DNA of 64,000 bases from Streptomyces sp. RB17 (lineage in GTDB: Bacteria; Actinomycetota; Actinomycetes; Streptomycetales; Streptomycetaceae), in assembly GCF_009604455.1 (NCBI RefSeq), contig NZ_WEGL01000003.1, forward strand, positions 496,001 through 560,000, written 5' to 3'. Under the pieces are notes generated by a model. The model was given only the letters and a program-made list of their open reading frames with translations. It searched no databases and was not told where the DNA came from. Below are positions 23,560 to 31,315 of the stretch, piece by piece (the stretch's first letter is position 1; every line of letters starts with the position of its first letter). A program made the position numbers and the translations under genes.

Positions 23560-25080
23560 TCAGCCGGCGAACCAGCGCACCGGCTTCGGCGCGAGGTTCT
23601 GGTAGACGTGCTTGCTCTCGCGGTACTCGGCGAGTCCGGCGGGCCCCAGCTCACGGCCGGTGCCGCTCTTGCCGAAGCCTCCCCACTCCGCCTGCGGCAG
23701 GTAGGGGTGGAAGTCGTTGATCCAGACGGTGCCGTGGCGCAGCCGGCCGGCGACGCGGCGGGCCTTGCCGGGGTCGCTGGTCCAGACGGCGCCGGCGAGG
23801 CCGTACTCGGTGTCGTTGGCGAGGAGGACGGCTTCCTCCTCGGTGCCGAAGGTCTCGACGGTGAGGACCGGGCCGAAGACCTCCTCGCGGACGACCTTCA
23901 TCTCGCGGTGGCAGGCGTCGAGGACGGTCGGCTCGTAGAACCAGCCGGTCTCGGGGCGCTGCGGTGACGGCTCCGGCCGCTTGCCGCCGCAGCGCAGTAC
24001 GGCGCCCTCCGCGAGCGCGGAGGCGACGTACGCCTCGACCTTGGCGCGCTGCTGCTCGGAGACGAGCGGGCCGCACTCGACGCCGTTCTCGGTGCCGCGG
24101 CCGAGCCTGATCTTCTGGGCCCGGCGGGCGAGTTCGGTGACGAAGCGCTCCCTGACGGACTCCTCGACGATGAGCCGGGCGCCGGCCGAGCAGACTTGGC
24201 CGCTGTGGATGAAGGCGGCGTTGAGGGCCTGGTCGACGGCGGTGTCGAAGCCCTCCTCGGTGGCGCAGGCGTCGGCGAAGACGACGTTGGGGTTCTTGCC
24301 GCCGAGCTCGAGGGCGACCTTCTTCACGGTCGGGGCGGCGGCCTGGGCCACCTTGGTGCCGCTGATCAGGCCGCCGGTGAAGGAGACGAGGTCGACGTCG
24401 GGGTGCTCGGCGAGCCGGGCACCCACGGTGTGGCCGGGGCCGGTGACGAGGTTGGCCACTCCTGCGGGCAGACCGGCCTCCGTCAGCAGCTCGATCAGCG
24501 CGACGGTCGTCATCGGGGTGATCTCGCTGGGCTTGACGACGAAGGTGTTGCCCGCGGCGAGGGCCGGGGCGATCTTCCAACTGGCCTGGAGGAGCGGGTA
24601 GTTCCAGGGTGTGATCAGCGCGCAGACGCCGACCGGCTCGTGCACGACGACGCTGTGGACGTCGGGGGAGCCCGCGTCCACGACCCGGCCCGGCGCCTCG
24701 GCGGCCACCACGTCGGCGAAGTAGCGGAAGGCGTCGGCGACACAGTCGATGTCGATCCGGCCCTCCTCGACGGTCTTGCCCGCGTCCCTGCTCTCCAGCA
24801 GGCCGAGTTCCTCGCGGTCGCGTACGAGGAGGTCGGCGACGCGGCGCAGCAGGGCGGCGCGTTCGGCGACCGGGGTGCGGGGCCAGGGGCCGTGGTCGAA
24901 GGCCTGCCGGGCGGCGGCCACCGCGCGCTCGGCGTCCTTCTCGTCGCCCTCCGCGACCACGGCGAACGGCCGGGCGTCCGCGGGGTCGAGGATCTCGCGC
25001 GTCGCGCCGGAGACCGCTGTCAGCCACTCGCCTCCCGCGTGGATGGTCGCCTGGGCCTGTCGTGCCGTTCTGTCCGCCAT
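23560..25080 (-). CDS. betB: Betaine-aldehyde-type NAD(P)-dependent aldehyde dehydrogenase
   Basis: A 506-residue aldehyde dehydrogenase, most likely making glycine betaine from betaine aldehyde. Catalytic Cys297 is in SGQVCSAGARL, the general-base Glu in ALELGGKNPN and the cofactor loop in SFTGGLISGTK. ITPWNYPLLQASWKIAPALA is the N-terminal NAD-site block. It is the first gene of the leftward operon that continues with betA and the betaine transporter, so the cell can import choline and turn it into the osmoprotectant. A GGAAGG ribosome site lies upstream of the ATG at 25080. A palindrome 37 bp upstream could be the operator. Confidence 0.92.
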   Translation of the reverse strand: MADRTARQAQATIHAGGEWLTAVSGATREILDPADARPFAVVAEGDEKDAERAVAAARQAFDHGPWPRTPVAERAALLRRVADLLVRDREELGLLESRDAGKTVEEGRIDIDCVADAFRYFADVVAAEAPGRVVDAGSPDVHSVVVHEPVGVCALITPWNYPLLQASWKIAPALAAGNTFVVKPSEITPMTTVALIELLTEAGLPAGVANLVTGPGHTVGARLAEHPDVDLVSFTGGLISGTKVAQAAAPTVKKVALELGGKNPNVVFADACATEEGFDTAVDQALNAAFIHSGQVCSAGARLIVEESVRERFVTELARRAQKIRLGRGTENGVECGPLVSEQQRAKVEAYVASALAEGAVLRCGGKRPEPSPQRPETGWFYEPTVLDACHREMKVVREEVFGPVLTVETFGTEEEAVLLANDTEYGLAGAVWTSDPGKARRVAGRLRHGTVWINDFHPYLPQAEWGGFGKSGTGRELGPAGLAEYRESKHVYQNLAPKPVRWFAG

Positions 25081-25334
25081 GATCGGTGTTGCCTTCCGTT
25101 CCTGATCCGTGCCCCTGTGTCACACGTGTGCCACGCTCGGGGACCGTCGCCGCCTGCCCAGGACGCACACCTCGCATGCACAATCGACGGCCGAAAGTGC
25201 GCGGTGTCACATCGAGCGGCACTAGATCACTCAACCCGTCGACCATTTAATTGCAGTATTCACGGAATATAATTGCCTGCGTATTTACAATTCCCCCGAA
25301 CGCCCCAAAGCCCATCTCCACCGATCGTCGTTAG
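25081..25334. other. betB / DUF2637 intergenic region with AT-rich core
   Basis: About 250 bp without a gene. Besides the betB palindrome it contains an unusually AT-rich patch at about 25240-25290 (TTTAATTGCAGTATTC and AATATAATTGCC) that probably holds the promoter of the rightward small genes. I see no -35/-10 pair I would defend. Confidence 0.5.
25117..25134. promoter_or_regulatory. 18-bp palindrome upstream of betB (candidate operator)
   Basis: GTGTCACACGTGTGCCAC is symmetric at 16 of 18 positions with a perfect CACACGTGTG centre. It lies 37-54 bp before the betB ATG. No BetI-type repressor gene is in the window, so the binding protein is unknown. Confidence 0.4.
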
Positions 25335-25514
25335 GTGACCGTGACGCGATTGGACTGGCACACAGCCGAGGATCATCGGACGAGCATGCTGCGCTGGAGC
25401 GGTGAAGTGGACCTCACGTCGTGTTCGGACCTGCTCGATGATTTCCTGAAGAGAATCAAGACAGTGGAAAATGAATATCGGCGGACGATGACAGATCTGT
25501 ACCAGGCTTCCTGA
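25335..25514 (+). CDS. Possible small protein (59 aa) upstream of the DUF2637 gene
   Basis: A GTG-started frame of 59 codons ends in TGA at 25512-25514, 22 bp before the next gene. The product would be charged and soluble, with WSGEVDLTSCSDLLDDFLKR as its most protein-like stretch. Its third positions are less G/C-rich than those of neighbouring genes, which can mean either a foreign or special small gene or chance. No ribosome-binding site precedes the GTG at 25335; an internal ATG at 25386 is an alternative start. I do not recognise a family. Confidence 0.35.
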   Translation: MTVTRLDWHTAEDHRTSMLRWSGEVDLTSCSDLLDDFLKRIKTVENEYRRTMTDLYQAS

Positions 25515-25536
25515 GGCGGGGTAAGGAGGTAAATCG

Positions 25537-26163
25537 ATGGACACCTGGAACGTCCCGGAACCGGACATCGCGTCGAACGACTGGGACCCGGTCGAAGAAC
25601 TGGCCCAGATACTGTCCACGCCGACCAGCGTGACCCCCGTCACCACCCCGCTGGACATTCCGTCCCCGCGCAGGAGCAGCCGCCGACGGATCCGGCAGGA
25701 CTCCCATCTGCTCGACGGCGGCCGGCGCTTCACCCACATCACGCTGCTGATCGGGACGGTCACGCTGTGCGCGGTGGGCATGCTCGCCTGGTCCGTCTGC
25801 TATTCCTACGGGCAACTGCGCGGGATCGCCTCCTCGGTGCTGCCCACGGGACTGGCGCAGTGCTGGCCGCTGACGGTGTACGGGCCCTGGTTCGTGGCGG
25901 CGCTCTCCGTCGTGCGGGCCACCGCTCAACGCCGGAGCGCGCGGCGGTCCTGGTGCGTCGTGCTGGCCGCTTCCGCGATGGCCGTGGCGCTGTGCGTCAG
26001 CCACTCGTCCCATGCGCTGCTCTCGTTAGTGATCTTCGGGATCCCGCCGGTCACCGCGCTGGTGTGCTTCTGGGAGCTCGTCGGCCAGATCTCGACCAGG
26101 AGCCGGCCGAGGCATGCCACCCACAGCGATCCGGGGCTACAGTCGAAGGATGGAGACCTTTGA
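25537..26163 (+). CDS. DUF2637-like membrane protein
   Basis: A 208-residue protein: a polar N-terminal tail of about 70 residues, rich in Pro/Ser/Thr and ending in RRSSRRRIRQ, then four hydrophobic segments, then a short basic tail. The segments (SYGQLRGIASSVLPTGLAQC, WPLTVYGPWFVAALSVV, HALLSLVIFGIPPVTALVC) follow the pattern of the DUF2637 family found in actinomycete accessory and plasmid-transfer loci. A perfect AAGGAGGT (25523-25530) stands 6 bases before the ATG. The end of the gene overlaps the start of the MarR-GNAT gene by 14 bp. The function is unknown. Confidence 0.65.
   Translation: MDTWNVPEPDIASNDWDPVEELAQILSTPTSVTPVTTPLDIPSPRRSSRRRIRQDSHLLDGGRRFTHITLLIGTVTLCAVGMLAWSVCYSYGQLRGIASSVLPTGLAQCWPLTVYGPWFVAALSVVRATAQRRSARRSWCVVLAASAMAVALCVSHSSHALLSLVIFGIPPVTALVCFWELVGQISTRSRPRHATHSDPGLQSKDGDL
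26138..26143 (+). promoter_or_regulatory. -10 box TACAGT, leaderless start of the MarR-GNAT gene
   Basis: TACAGT ends six bases before the ATG at 26150 and lies inside the end of the preceding coding region. There is no ribosome-binding site, consistent with a leaderless message. Confidence 0.45.
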
Positions 26164-27073
26164 CCGGAGTCAAAGAACGGCTGTACGAGCGGAGGACGTC
26201 GCCGCCTTCCGCCGCTTCAACCGGTACTTCACGCGCCGCATCGGCGTCCTGGACGACCACTACCTCGGCCAGGACCGCCCGCTCGGCGAGGCCCGGCTGC
26301 TGTTCGAGATCGGTGAGGGGGCGTCCCTGCGGGAGCTGCGCGGGCGGCTCGGCCTGGACGCCGGTTACCTGAGCCGGATGGCGAAGGCCCTGGAGGCGCA
26401 GGGCATGGTCCGGCTCGCGGTGCCCGAGCACGACAACCGGCTGCGGACGGTCGAGCCGACCCCGGCCGGCCGCGCCGAGGTCGCCGAGCAGCAGCGCCGC
26501 GCGGACGCCCTCGCCGCCGGTCTCCTCGAGGGACTCACCCCCGCCCAGCGGGCCGAGCTGACCGGGGCCATGGCGACCGCGCAGCGGCTGCTGCGACTGG
26601 CCGGGATCACCGTGGAGAGCGTCGACGGCGCCTCGGCGGACGCGCGGGACTGTCTGGACGCCTACGCGGCGGACATCGACGCGCGCTTCCCCGAGGGCTA
26701 CGACAAGGCGACCCTGGTACGCCCCGAGGAGGTGACCGGGGACGCCGGCGCCTTCCTGGTGGCGTACGAGGAGCGGCGGCCGGTGGGCTGCGGGGCCCTC
26801 AGGCGCCTCGCCCCCGGGATCGGCGAGATCCGGCATGTGTGGGTACACCCCGAGGCGCGCCGGCTGGGACTCGCCCGGCGGCTGCTGGCCGGCCTGGAAC
26901 GGGAGGCGTCGGCGCGCGGCCTGGCGGTCGTACGGCTGGACACGCACGCCGTGCTCACCGAGGCGCAGGCGATGTACCGGGCGTGCGGGTACACCGAGAT
27001 CCCGCGCTACAACGACGACGTCTACGGCGGCCACTGGTTCGAGAAGCGGCTACTTTCCGAGGGCGGCGCCTGA
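26150..27073 (+). CDS. MarR-type regulator fused to GNAT acetyltransferase
   Basis: A 307-residue two-domain protein. Residues about 10-145 are a MarR winged helix (LGEARLLFEIGEGASLRELR, LDAGYLSRMAKALEAQGMV, and the wing HDNRLRTVEPTPAGRAEV). Residues about 160-300 are a GNAT fold with the acetyl-CoA loop in HPEARRLGLARRLLAGLERE and a C-terminal MYRACGYTEIPRYNDD. Such fusions are common in actinomycetes; the acetyl acceptor and regulated genes are unknown. The ATG at 26150 (METFDRSQ) is chosen because a -10 box directly precedes it. Its 3' end overlaps the end of a decayed LysR gene on the other strand. Confidence 0.85.
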   Translation: METFDRSQRTAVRAEDVAAFRRFNRYFTRRIGVLDDHYLGQDRPLGEARLLFEIGEGASLRELRGRLGLDAGYLSRMAKALEAQGMVRLAVPEHDNRLRTVEPTPAGRAEVAEQQRRADALAAGLLEGLTPAQRAELTGAMATAQRLLRLAGITVESVDGASADARDCLDAYAADIDARFPEGYDKATLVRPEEVTGDAGAFLVAYEERRPVGCGALRRLAPGIGEIRHVWVHPEARRLGLARRLLAGLEREASARGLAVVRLDTHAVLTEAQAMYRACGYTEIPRYNDDVYGGHWFEKRLLSEGGA

Positions 27074-27378
27074 CGCCTCGGTCATCGACTCCCGTACGCA
27101 CGCGCGCAGCCAGGCGTGGGCGGGGTCGGCGTCGTGCTGTAGGTGGTGATCAGCCCGATCAGGTCGGTCTCGCGCGGCACGAACAGCGAGGCCGGAAAGG
27201 TGCCGACGCTGGCCACCACCCGGCGGCCGAGGCCGAGTTCGGCCAGGGCGTCGTCGATCGGACCGTGCTGCCTGCCACGCCGGGAGACGACGAGACGGCC
27301 GGCCTTCCCGGCGAACCGCTCGGGCGTCCACTCCCCCTCAACGGCACGGTGCTCGCGGCCCACACCGACCTGCTCCAT
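27050..27378 (-). pseudogene. Decayed LysR-family regulator (C-terminal fragment, internal deletion)
   Basis: On the minus strand, one frame reads TPERFAGKAGRLVVSRRG, then IDDALAELGLGRRVVASVGT, then FVPRETDLIGLIT. This is the effector-binding domain of LysR regulators. It then runs into nonsense. A second frame resumes with HDADPAHAWLRACVRE, which is the normal LysR end. The piece between (about 40 residues in intact relatives) is missing and the frame is shifted, and the helix-turn-helix half is absent upstream. The gene is therefore a remnant. Confidence 0.7.
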
Positions 27379-27450
27379 GGCATGGGACCGGCGCTGCGGA
27401 CCGTGGCCGTGGTGGTCCTGGCGGCGACGGCACCGGTGATCGCCGGGTAC

Positions 27451-27515
27451 GGAAAGCGCCCCGAAGGGGCGCGGGGAACTGCGCGAACAGCCACGACGGA
27501 CCGGCACGCGGCAGC
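27451..27515. repeat. Streptomyces intergenic repeat with GCGCCCC hairpin
   Basis: A 7-bp perfect hairpin (27456-27462 with 27466-27472, loop GAA) is followed by GGGGAACTGCGCGAACAGCC. From memory, this hairpin plus GGGGAACTGCGCGA tail recurs between genes throughout Streptomyces chromosomes. A partial relative (GGGGAACTGCGGACC) is seen at about 7371. The role is unknown; it could act as a terminator. Confidence 0.6.
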
Positions 27516-27569
27516 AAGCGCGCACCTCTACGGCGGCTGGCCGGAACGCACCCGCACACGGCGAAAGCC

Positions 27570-27593
27570 CGGCACCCCCACGGCGGGATGCCG
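27570..27593 (-). terminator. Hairpin after mdh
   Basis: A 9-bp stem with one mismatch (27570-27578 with 27585-27593) and a loop of 6 lies 23 bp beyond the mdh stop. It is followed on the minus strand by GGGCTTTCG. Confidence 0.6.
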
Positions 27594-27616
27594 AGCTTGC
27601 CGTGACTCCGGAACTG

Positions 27617-28606
27617 CTAGATGAGGCCGAGGCCGCGAACCGCCTCGCGCTCCTCCTCCAGCTCCTTCACCGACGCGTCGATGCGGGCACGGGAGAACTC
27701 GTTGATGTCCAGGCCCTGGACGATCTCGTACTTGCCGTCCTTGGTGGTGACCGGGAAGGAGGAGATCAGACCCTCCGGGACGCCGTAGGAGCCGTCCGAC
27801 GGGATGCCCATGGAGGTCCAGTCACCCTCGGCGGTGCCGTTGACCCAGGTGTACACGTGGTCGATCGCGGCGTTGGCGGCGGAGGCGGCCGACGACGCGC
27901 CGCGGGCCTCGATGATCGCGGCACCGCGCTTGGCGACCGTCGGGATGAAGTCCTCGGCCAGCCACTTCTCGTCGTTCACGACCTCGGCGGCGTTCTTGCC
28001 GGCGACCGTGGCGTGGAAGATGTCCGGGTACTGGGTGGCGGAGTGGTTGCCCCAGATGGTCAGGCGCTTGATGTCGGCGACCGTCGAACCCGTCTTCTTC
28101 GCGAGCTGGGTCAGCGCGCGGTTGTGGTCCAGGCGGGTCATCGCGGTGAAGCGCTCGGCCGGGACGTCCGGCGCGGCGGCCTGCGCGATGAGCGCGTTGG
28201 TGTTGGCCGGGTTGCCGACGACCAGGACCTTGATGTCGTCCGCGGCGTGGTCGTTGATGGCCTTGCCCTGCGGCTTGAAGATGCCGCCGTTGGCCGAGAG
28301 CAGGTCGCCGCGCTCCATGCCCTTGGTGCGGGGGCGGGCGCCGACGAGGAGGGCTACGTTGGCGCCGTCGAAGGCGACGTTCGGGTCGTCGGTGATGTCG
28401 ATGCCCTGGAGCAGCGGGAAGGCGCAGTCGTCCAGTTCCATGGCCGTGCCCTCGGCGGCCTTGAGCGCGGGCGTGATCTCCAGGAGGCGCAGCTTGACCG
28501 GAACGTCCGCGCCGAGCAGCTGGCCGGAGGCGATGCGGAAGAGCAGGGCGTAACCGATCTGGCCGGCCGCGCCGGTGACGGTGACGTTCACGGGAGTGCG
28601 GGTCAT
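27617..28606 (-). CDS. mdh: Malate dehydrogenase
   Basis: A 329-residue NAD-dependent malate dehydrogenase of the TCA cycle, interconverting malate and oxaloacetate. The nucleotide site is VTVTGAAGQIGYALLFRIA, substrate-binding arginines are in GARPRTKGMERGDLL, and the catalytic Asp/His pair is in TRLDHNRA and IWGNHSATQYPD. GGAGAAC stands before the ATG. A perfect 13-bp inverted repeat at 28658-28687 lies about 50 bp upstream and is a strong operator candidate. Together with sucC-sucD it makes this window rich in TCA functions. Confidence 0.96.
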   Translation of the reverse strand: MTRTPVNVTVTGAAGQIGYALLFRIASGQLLGADVPVKLRLLEITPALKAAEGTAMELDDCAFPLLQGIDITDDPNVAFDGANVALLVGARPRTKGMERGDLLSANGGIFKPQGKAINDHAADDIKVLVVGNPANTNALIAQAAAPDVPAERFTAMTRLDHNRALTQLAKKTGSTVADIKRLTIWGNHSATQYPDIFHATVAGKNAAEVVNDEKWLAEDFIPTVAKRGAAIIEARGASSAASAANAAIDHVYTWVNGTAEGDWTSMGIPSDGSYGVPEGLISSFPVTTKDGKYEIVQGLDINEFSRARIDASVKELEEEREAVRGLGLI

Positions 28607-29016
28607 GGCGTTCTCCGTATGACAGCTGGCGGTGGGGCGTCCCTGCCCCGGGCGGATGATCGATCTCTTGGCGTCAAGAGATCGATCCAGCGGTCAGGCT
28701 ATCGCGCATCCGGCATGCGAGACGTACAGGGCCCTGTGGCTCACCCCACAAGTCGGACACGTGGCGAGCGAAGGGGCGGCCGCCCGTCCGGGAGAGGGGG
28801 AGAGGACGAAGGCGGCCGCCAGGTGGGGGTACCGGATCGCCGGACTCCCGTGGGGGGTACTGGGCCGCGTGCCCAGAATCCGACCCGCCATGCACACGGC
28901 CCCGGAATTTCATCCTCCCGATCTCCCACCCGCCGCCGTCCCGAGGCACCGCACCCCTGTACGGTCCACCCGCCCGCCCTGCTCACGGCGTTGCCGCGGC
29001 TCTCGTCATGGCCGCC
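28607..29016. other. mdh upstream region, 410 bp without a gene
   Basis: Contains the mdh inverted repeat at 28658-28687. The remainder up to the stop of the DUF2690 gene at 29017 shows only short frames without consistent third-position bias, and I see no other structure in it. Confidence 0.6.
28658..28687. promoter_or_regulatory. 13-bp inverted repeat operator candidate upstream of mdh
   Basis: GATCGATCTCTTG (28658-28670) and its exact complement (28675-28687) flank GCGT. The core CTCTTG-GCGT-CAAGAG resembles MarR/PecS-type operators. TamR, a MarR-family protein reported to control TCA-cycle genes in S. coelicolor, is a possible ligand; this is inference. Confidence 0.55.
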
Positions 29017-30534
29017 CTACTTGGTGCACCCCGTCCGCCCGGAGGCCAGGGTCGCGCAGGCCTTGGCCTCCGCCGCGTTCTTCACGGCGACCATCGGGGT
29101 GTAGGCGATGGTGTCGCCGACGCCGGAGGTCTCGCCGGTCTGCCGGGCCTTCCCGGCGGAGACCTGCACCTGGTCGCCCGCGGCGGCACCGGTGATACGG
29201 CCCCACGCGGTGCCGCAGGCCTTGCTGTAGCGGACCTCCAGCGTGGTGGTGCCGACGGTGGCGGTCTTGGCGGTGGTCACCAGGTCACCGCTGCACCCCA
29301 TGGCCTCGGCGTCCTTGCCGTCACAGGCGGAGCCGGTGCACTTGACCCCCGGCGGCGGGGTCGCGTGCGTGGTGGCGCTGGGGGACGGCGGCTTGGTGGC
29401 GTTCTCGTGCTTCGCGCCGCCCCGGTCGGTGAAGAAGTAGACGGCACCGATGACGACGAGCACGCCCACCAGCCCCGCCAGGAACATGATCACCCGCTGC
29501 CGGCCGGCGTTCCCCGGGGCCGGGGCGCCCTCTCCGGAGGGGATGCCCCCAGCGGGCCGGGGCTCCTGCGTCCCGCCGTCGTACGGGTTCGGGGTGTTCG
29601 GGGTCCAGCCGGAACCCTCGGGCGGCGAGCCGGCGGGGCGCACGCCGTTCACAGCAGTGGCGTCGGCCCCCGCGCGCACCCCGGCACCGGGGCGGGCGCT
29701 CGCCTGGGACGGCCCCTGATATCCGGCCAGCCCCCAGGAGTTGCCGCCCCCCGAGTTCCCGCCACGCCCGGCCCCGTCCCGGCCGACCGTACCCAGGCCC
29801 GCTCCATCGACGGGCCCCAGGCCCGCTCCGTCAGCCGTACCCAGGCCTGCGCCATCGGCCGGCCCCCGGCCCGCACCGTCACCGGCGCCAAGACCCGAAC
29901 CATCGACCGCCCCGTGCCCCGAGCCGTCGCCCGGACCACGCCCCGAGCCGGCACCCGGTCCGCGCCCGGAAGCACCGCCCGGCCCCTGCCCCACTCCGTC
30001 GGCCGGGCCGCGACCGGAACCGTCGGCCCGATCACGGCCGTCGGCCCGATCACGCCCCGCCACCTCCCGTGCGTCGGCGTCGGGAGCCGTCGGCTGGGCG
30101 GGGATCGTCGGGGAGACACCCCCCGGACCGGCGATGCCCGTGGCCGCGCCGGTGCCCGTGCGGCCGGACGGGCCGCGGGTCGCCTCCGCCGCGCCGAACT
30201 CCCCCAGCGCGGCGCGTGCCTGGGAGATGCGAATCGCCTCCATGGTGCGGTCGTGCCGCATCTCGGCCCGGCTCCAGGCGCGTTCGGCCAGCTCCCACAT
30301 CGTGGTCAGATGCACCAGGTTGGTGCCGGTGACCTCGGCGAGCGCGACGATCGCGCCCTTGGGCGCGAGAAGCCGGCCGCCCAGGTAACGCTCCCAGGAC
30401 GTCTTGCTGTAGCCCGTGCGGTCGGCGAGCGCCGCGACGCTCAGGCCGCTGCGGTCCACGAGCCGCCGCACCTGCTGGGTGAACTCCTTGATCTGCGGGT
30501 CCAGGTCCTCGGGCAGATCTTTCCAGCGAGGCAT
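29017..30534 (-). CDS. XRE-type HTH membrane protein with DUF2690 domain and Gly-rich repeats
   Basis: A 505-residue one-pass protein. Residues about 10-70 form an XRE-type helix-turn-helix (FTQQVRRLVDRSGLSVAALA, then RTGYSKTSWERYLGGR). A long linker (about 150-330) consists of repeats of the type DGAGLGxxDGAGRGPA, rich in Gly, Asp and Arg. One transmembrane helix follows (VIMFLAGLVGVLVVIGAVYF), then a four-cysteine domain with GSACDGKDAEAMGCSGDLVT, typical of DUF2690. DNA binding would be cytoplasmic and the DUF2690 part outside. The ATG at 30534 has GGGGGGAAG upstream; the open frame to 30642 is not used. What it regulates is unknown. Confidence 0.82.
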   Translation of the reverse strand: MPRWKDLPEDLDPQIKEFTQQVRRLVDRSGLSVAALADRTGYSKTSWERYLGGRLLAPKGAIVALAEVTGTNLVHLTTMWELAERAWSRAEMRHDRTMEAIRISQARAALGEFGAAEATRGPSGRTGTGAATGIAGPGGVSPTIPAQPTAPDADAREVAGRDRADGRDRADGSGRGPADGVGQGPGGASGRGPGAGSGRGPGDGSGHGAVDGSGLGAGDGAGRGPADGAGLGTADGAGLGPVDGAGLGTVGRDGAGRGGNSGGGNSWGLAGYQGPSQASARPGAGVRAGADATAVNGVRPAGSPPEGSGWTPNTPNPYDGGTQEPRPAGGIPSGEGAPAPGNAGRQRVIMFLAGLVGVLVVIGAVYFFTDRGGAKHENATKPPSPSATTHATPPPGVKCTGSACDGKDAEAMGCSGDLVTTAKTATVGTTTLEVRYSKACGTAWGRITGAAAGDQVQVSAGKARQTGETSGVGDTIAYTPMVAVKNAAEAKACATLASGRTGCTK

Positions 30535-30804
30535 CGCTTCCCCCCTCTTGCTTTCCCCCGGCTTTTCCCCGTCCTGGCTACCCACATGGATGCGCCGACC
30601 CGGGATCCCAGTTCCCGGAGTGGGGGCGCACGGGAGCACCACTGCCGCCGGTCATGCCCCAACGTATCCCCAACTGTCAAGACATCGACACGGTGAGGAC
30701 ACATGTGGCAGTGCGGGGACACGGTAGCGGAACGGTCACTTCCGTGCCACAGCGCACGGACAGGCGTTGAACAGGCAGTTCCCGTCAGGGAAGGCTGAGT
30801 TGGG

Positions 30805-30846
30805 ACGGCGGCCCGCCCCTCATCGGGGGAGGGGGCGGGCCGCCGT
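30805..30846 (-). terminator. Terminator hairpin after folD-DUF3017
   Basis: A perfect 15-bp stem (30805-30819 with 30832-30846) around a 12-base loop sits 8 bp past the DUF3017 stop. Confidence 0.8.
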
Positions 30847-30853
30847 TGTGGCG

Positions 30854-31315
30854 TCACTTGCTGCTGAGCGTGACGTGCAGGAGGTCCTTCAGGAACGGTA
30901 TCTGCAGCCACGGATTCGGCTGGGCCATCATCGCCAGCAGGACGATCGCGAGGCCGAGGACGCCGTAGGTGGCGATGTCCGTGAAGCGGGAGCGGACGGC
31001 GAGCATGCCGACGCCCGGCAGTATCCAGCGCATGACCGCGCCGGCCAGCAGGGCCGCGCCGATCAGCAGGGTGCCGGCGCGGAACGTGCCGAGGGCGGTC
31101 AGCAGCAGGCCGAGCGCGACCCCGCCGAGCACCACGAGCAGGGGCCACTGGCGTGCCGGGGCCGGGGCGTCACCGGGCGCGGCCCGGCCGCCGCCCTCGG
31201 GGCGCGCGGTGTCCCTGGTGATACGGGGGAAGCGACGCGTCGTCCTCCGCCCGGGGTCTTCCCCTGCGCTCTGCGTACCGCGGGTGGCCCCCGCCCGGGC
31301 TCCCTCAGTCGGCAC
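30854..31315 (-). CDS. DUF3017 membrane protein
   Basis: A 153-residue protein: a polar Arg/Gly/Ala-rich N-terminal third, then three hydrophobic segments (WPLLVVLGGVALGLLLTALG, AGTLLIGAALLAGAVM, and YGVLGLAIVLLAMMA) and a short amphipathic end. This is the layout of DUF3017 proteins, which follow folD in Streptomyces. The GTG start at 31315 overlaps the end of folD by 11 bp, so translation is coupled. The function is not known. Confidence 0.8.
   Translation of the reverse strand: MPTEGARAGATRGTQSAGEDPGRRTTRRFPRITRDTARPEGGGRAAPGDAPAPARQWPLLVVLGGVALGLLLTALGTFRAGTLLIGAALLAGAVMRWILPGVGMLAVRSRFTDIATYGVLGLAIVLLAMMAQPNPWLQIPFLKDLLHVTLSSK

Noticed and set aside
28694..28986. Several short frames in the mdh upstream region
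   Set aside because: Mutually overlapping, Arg/Gly/Pro-rich, no ribosome sites; no consistent codon bias.
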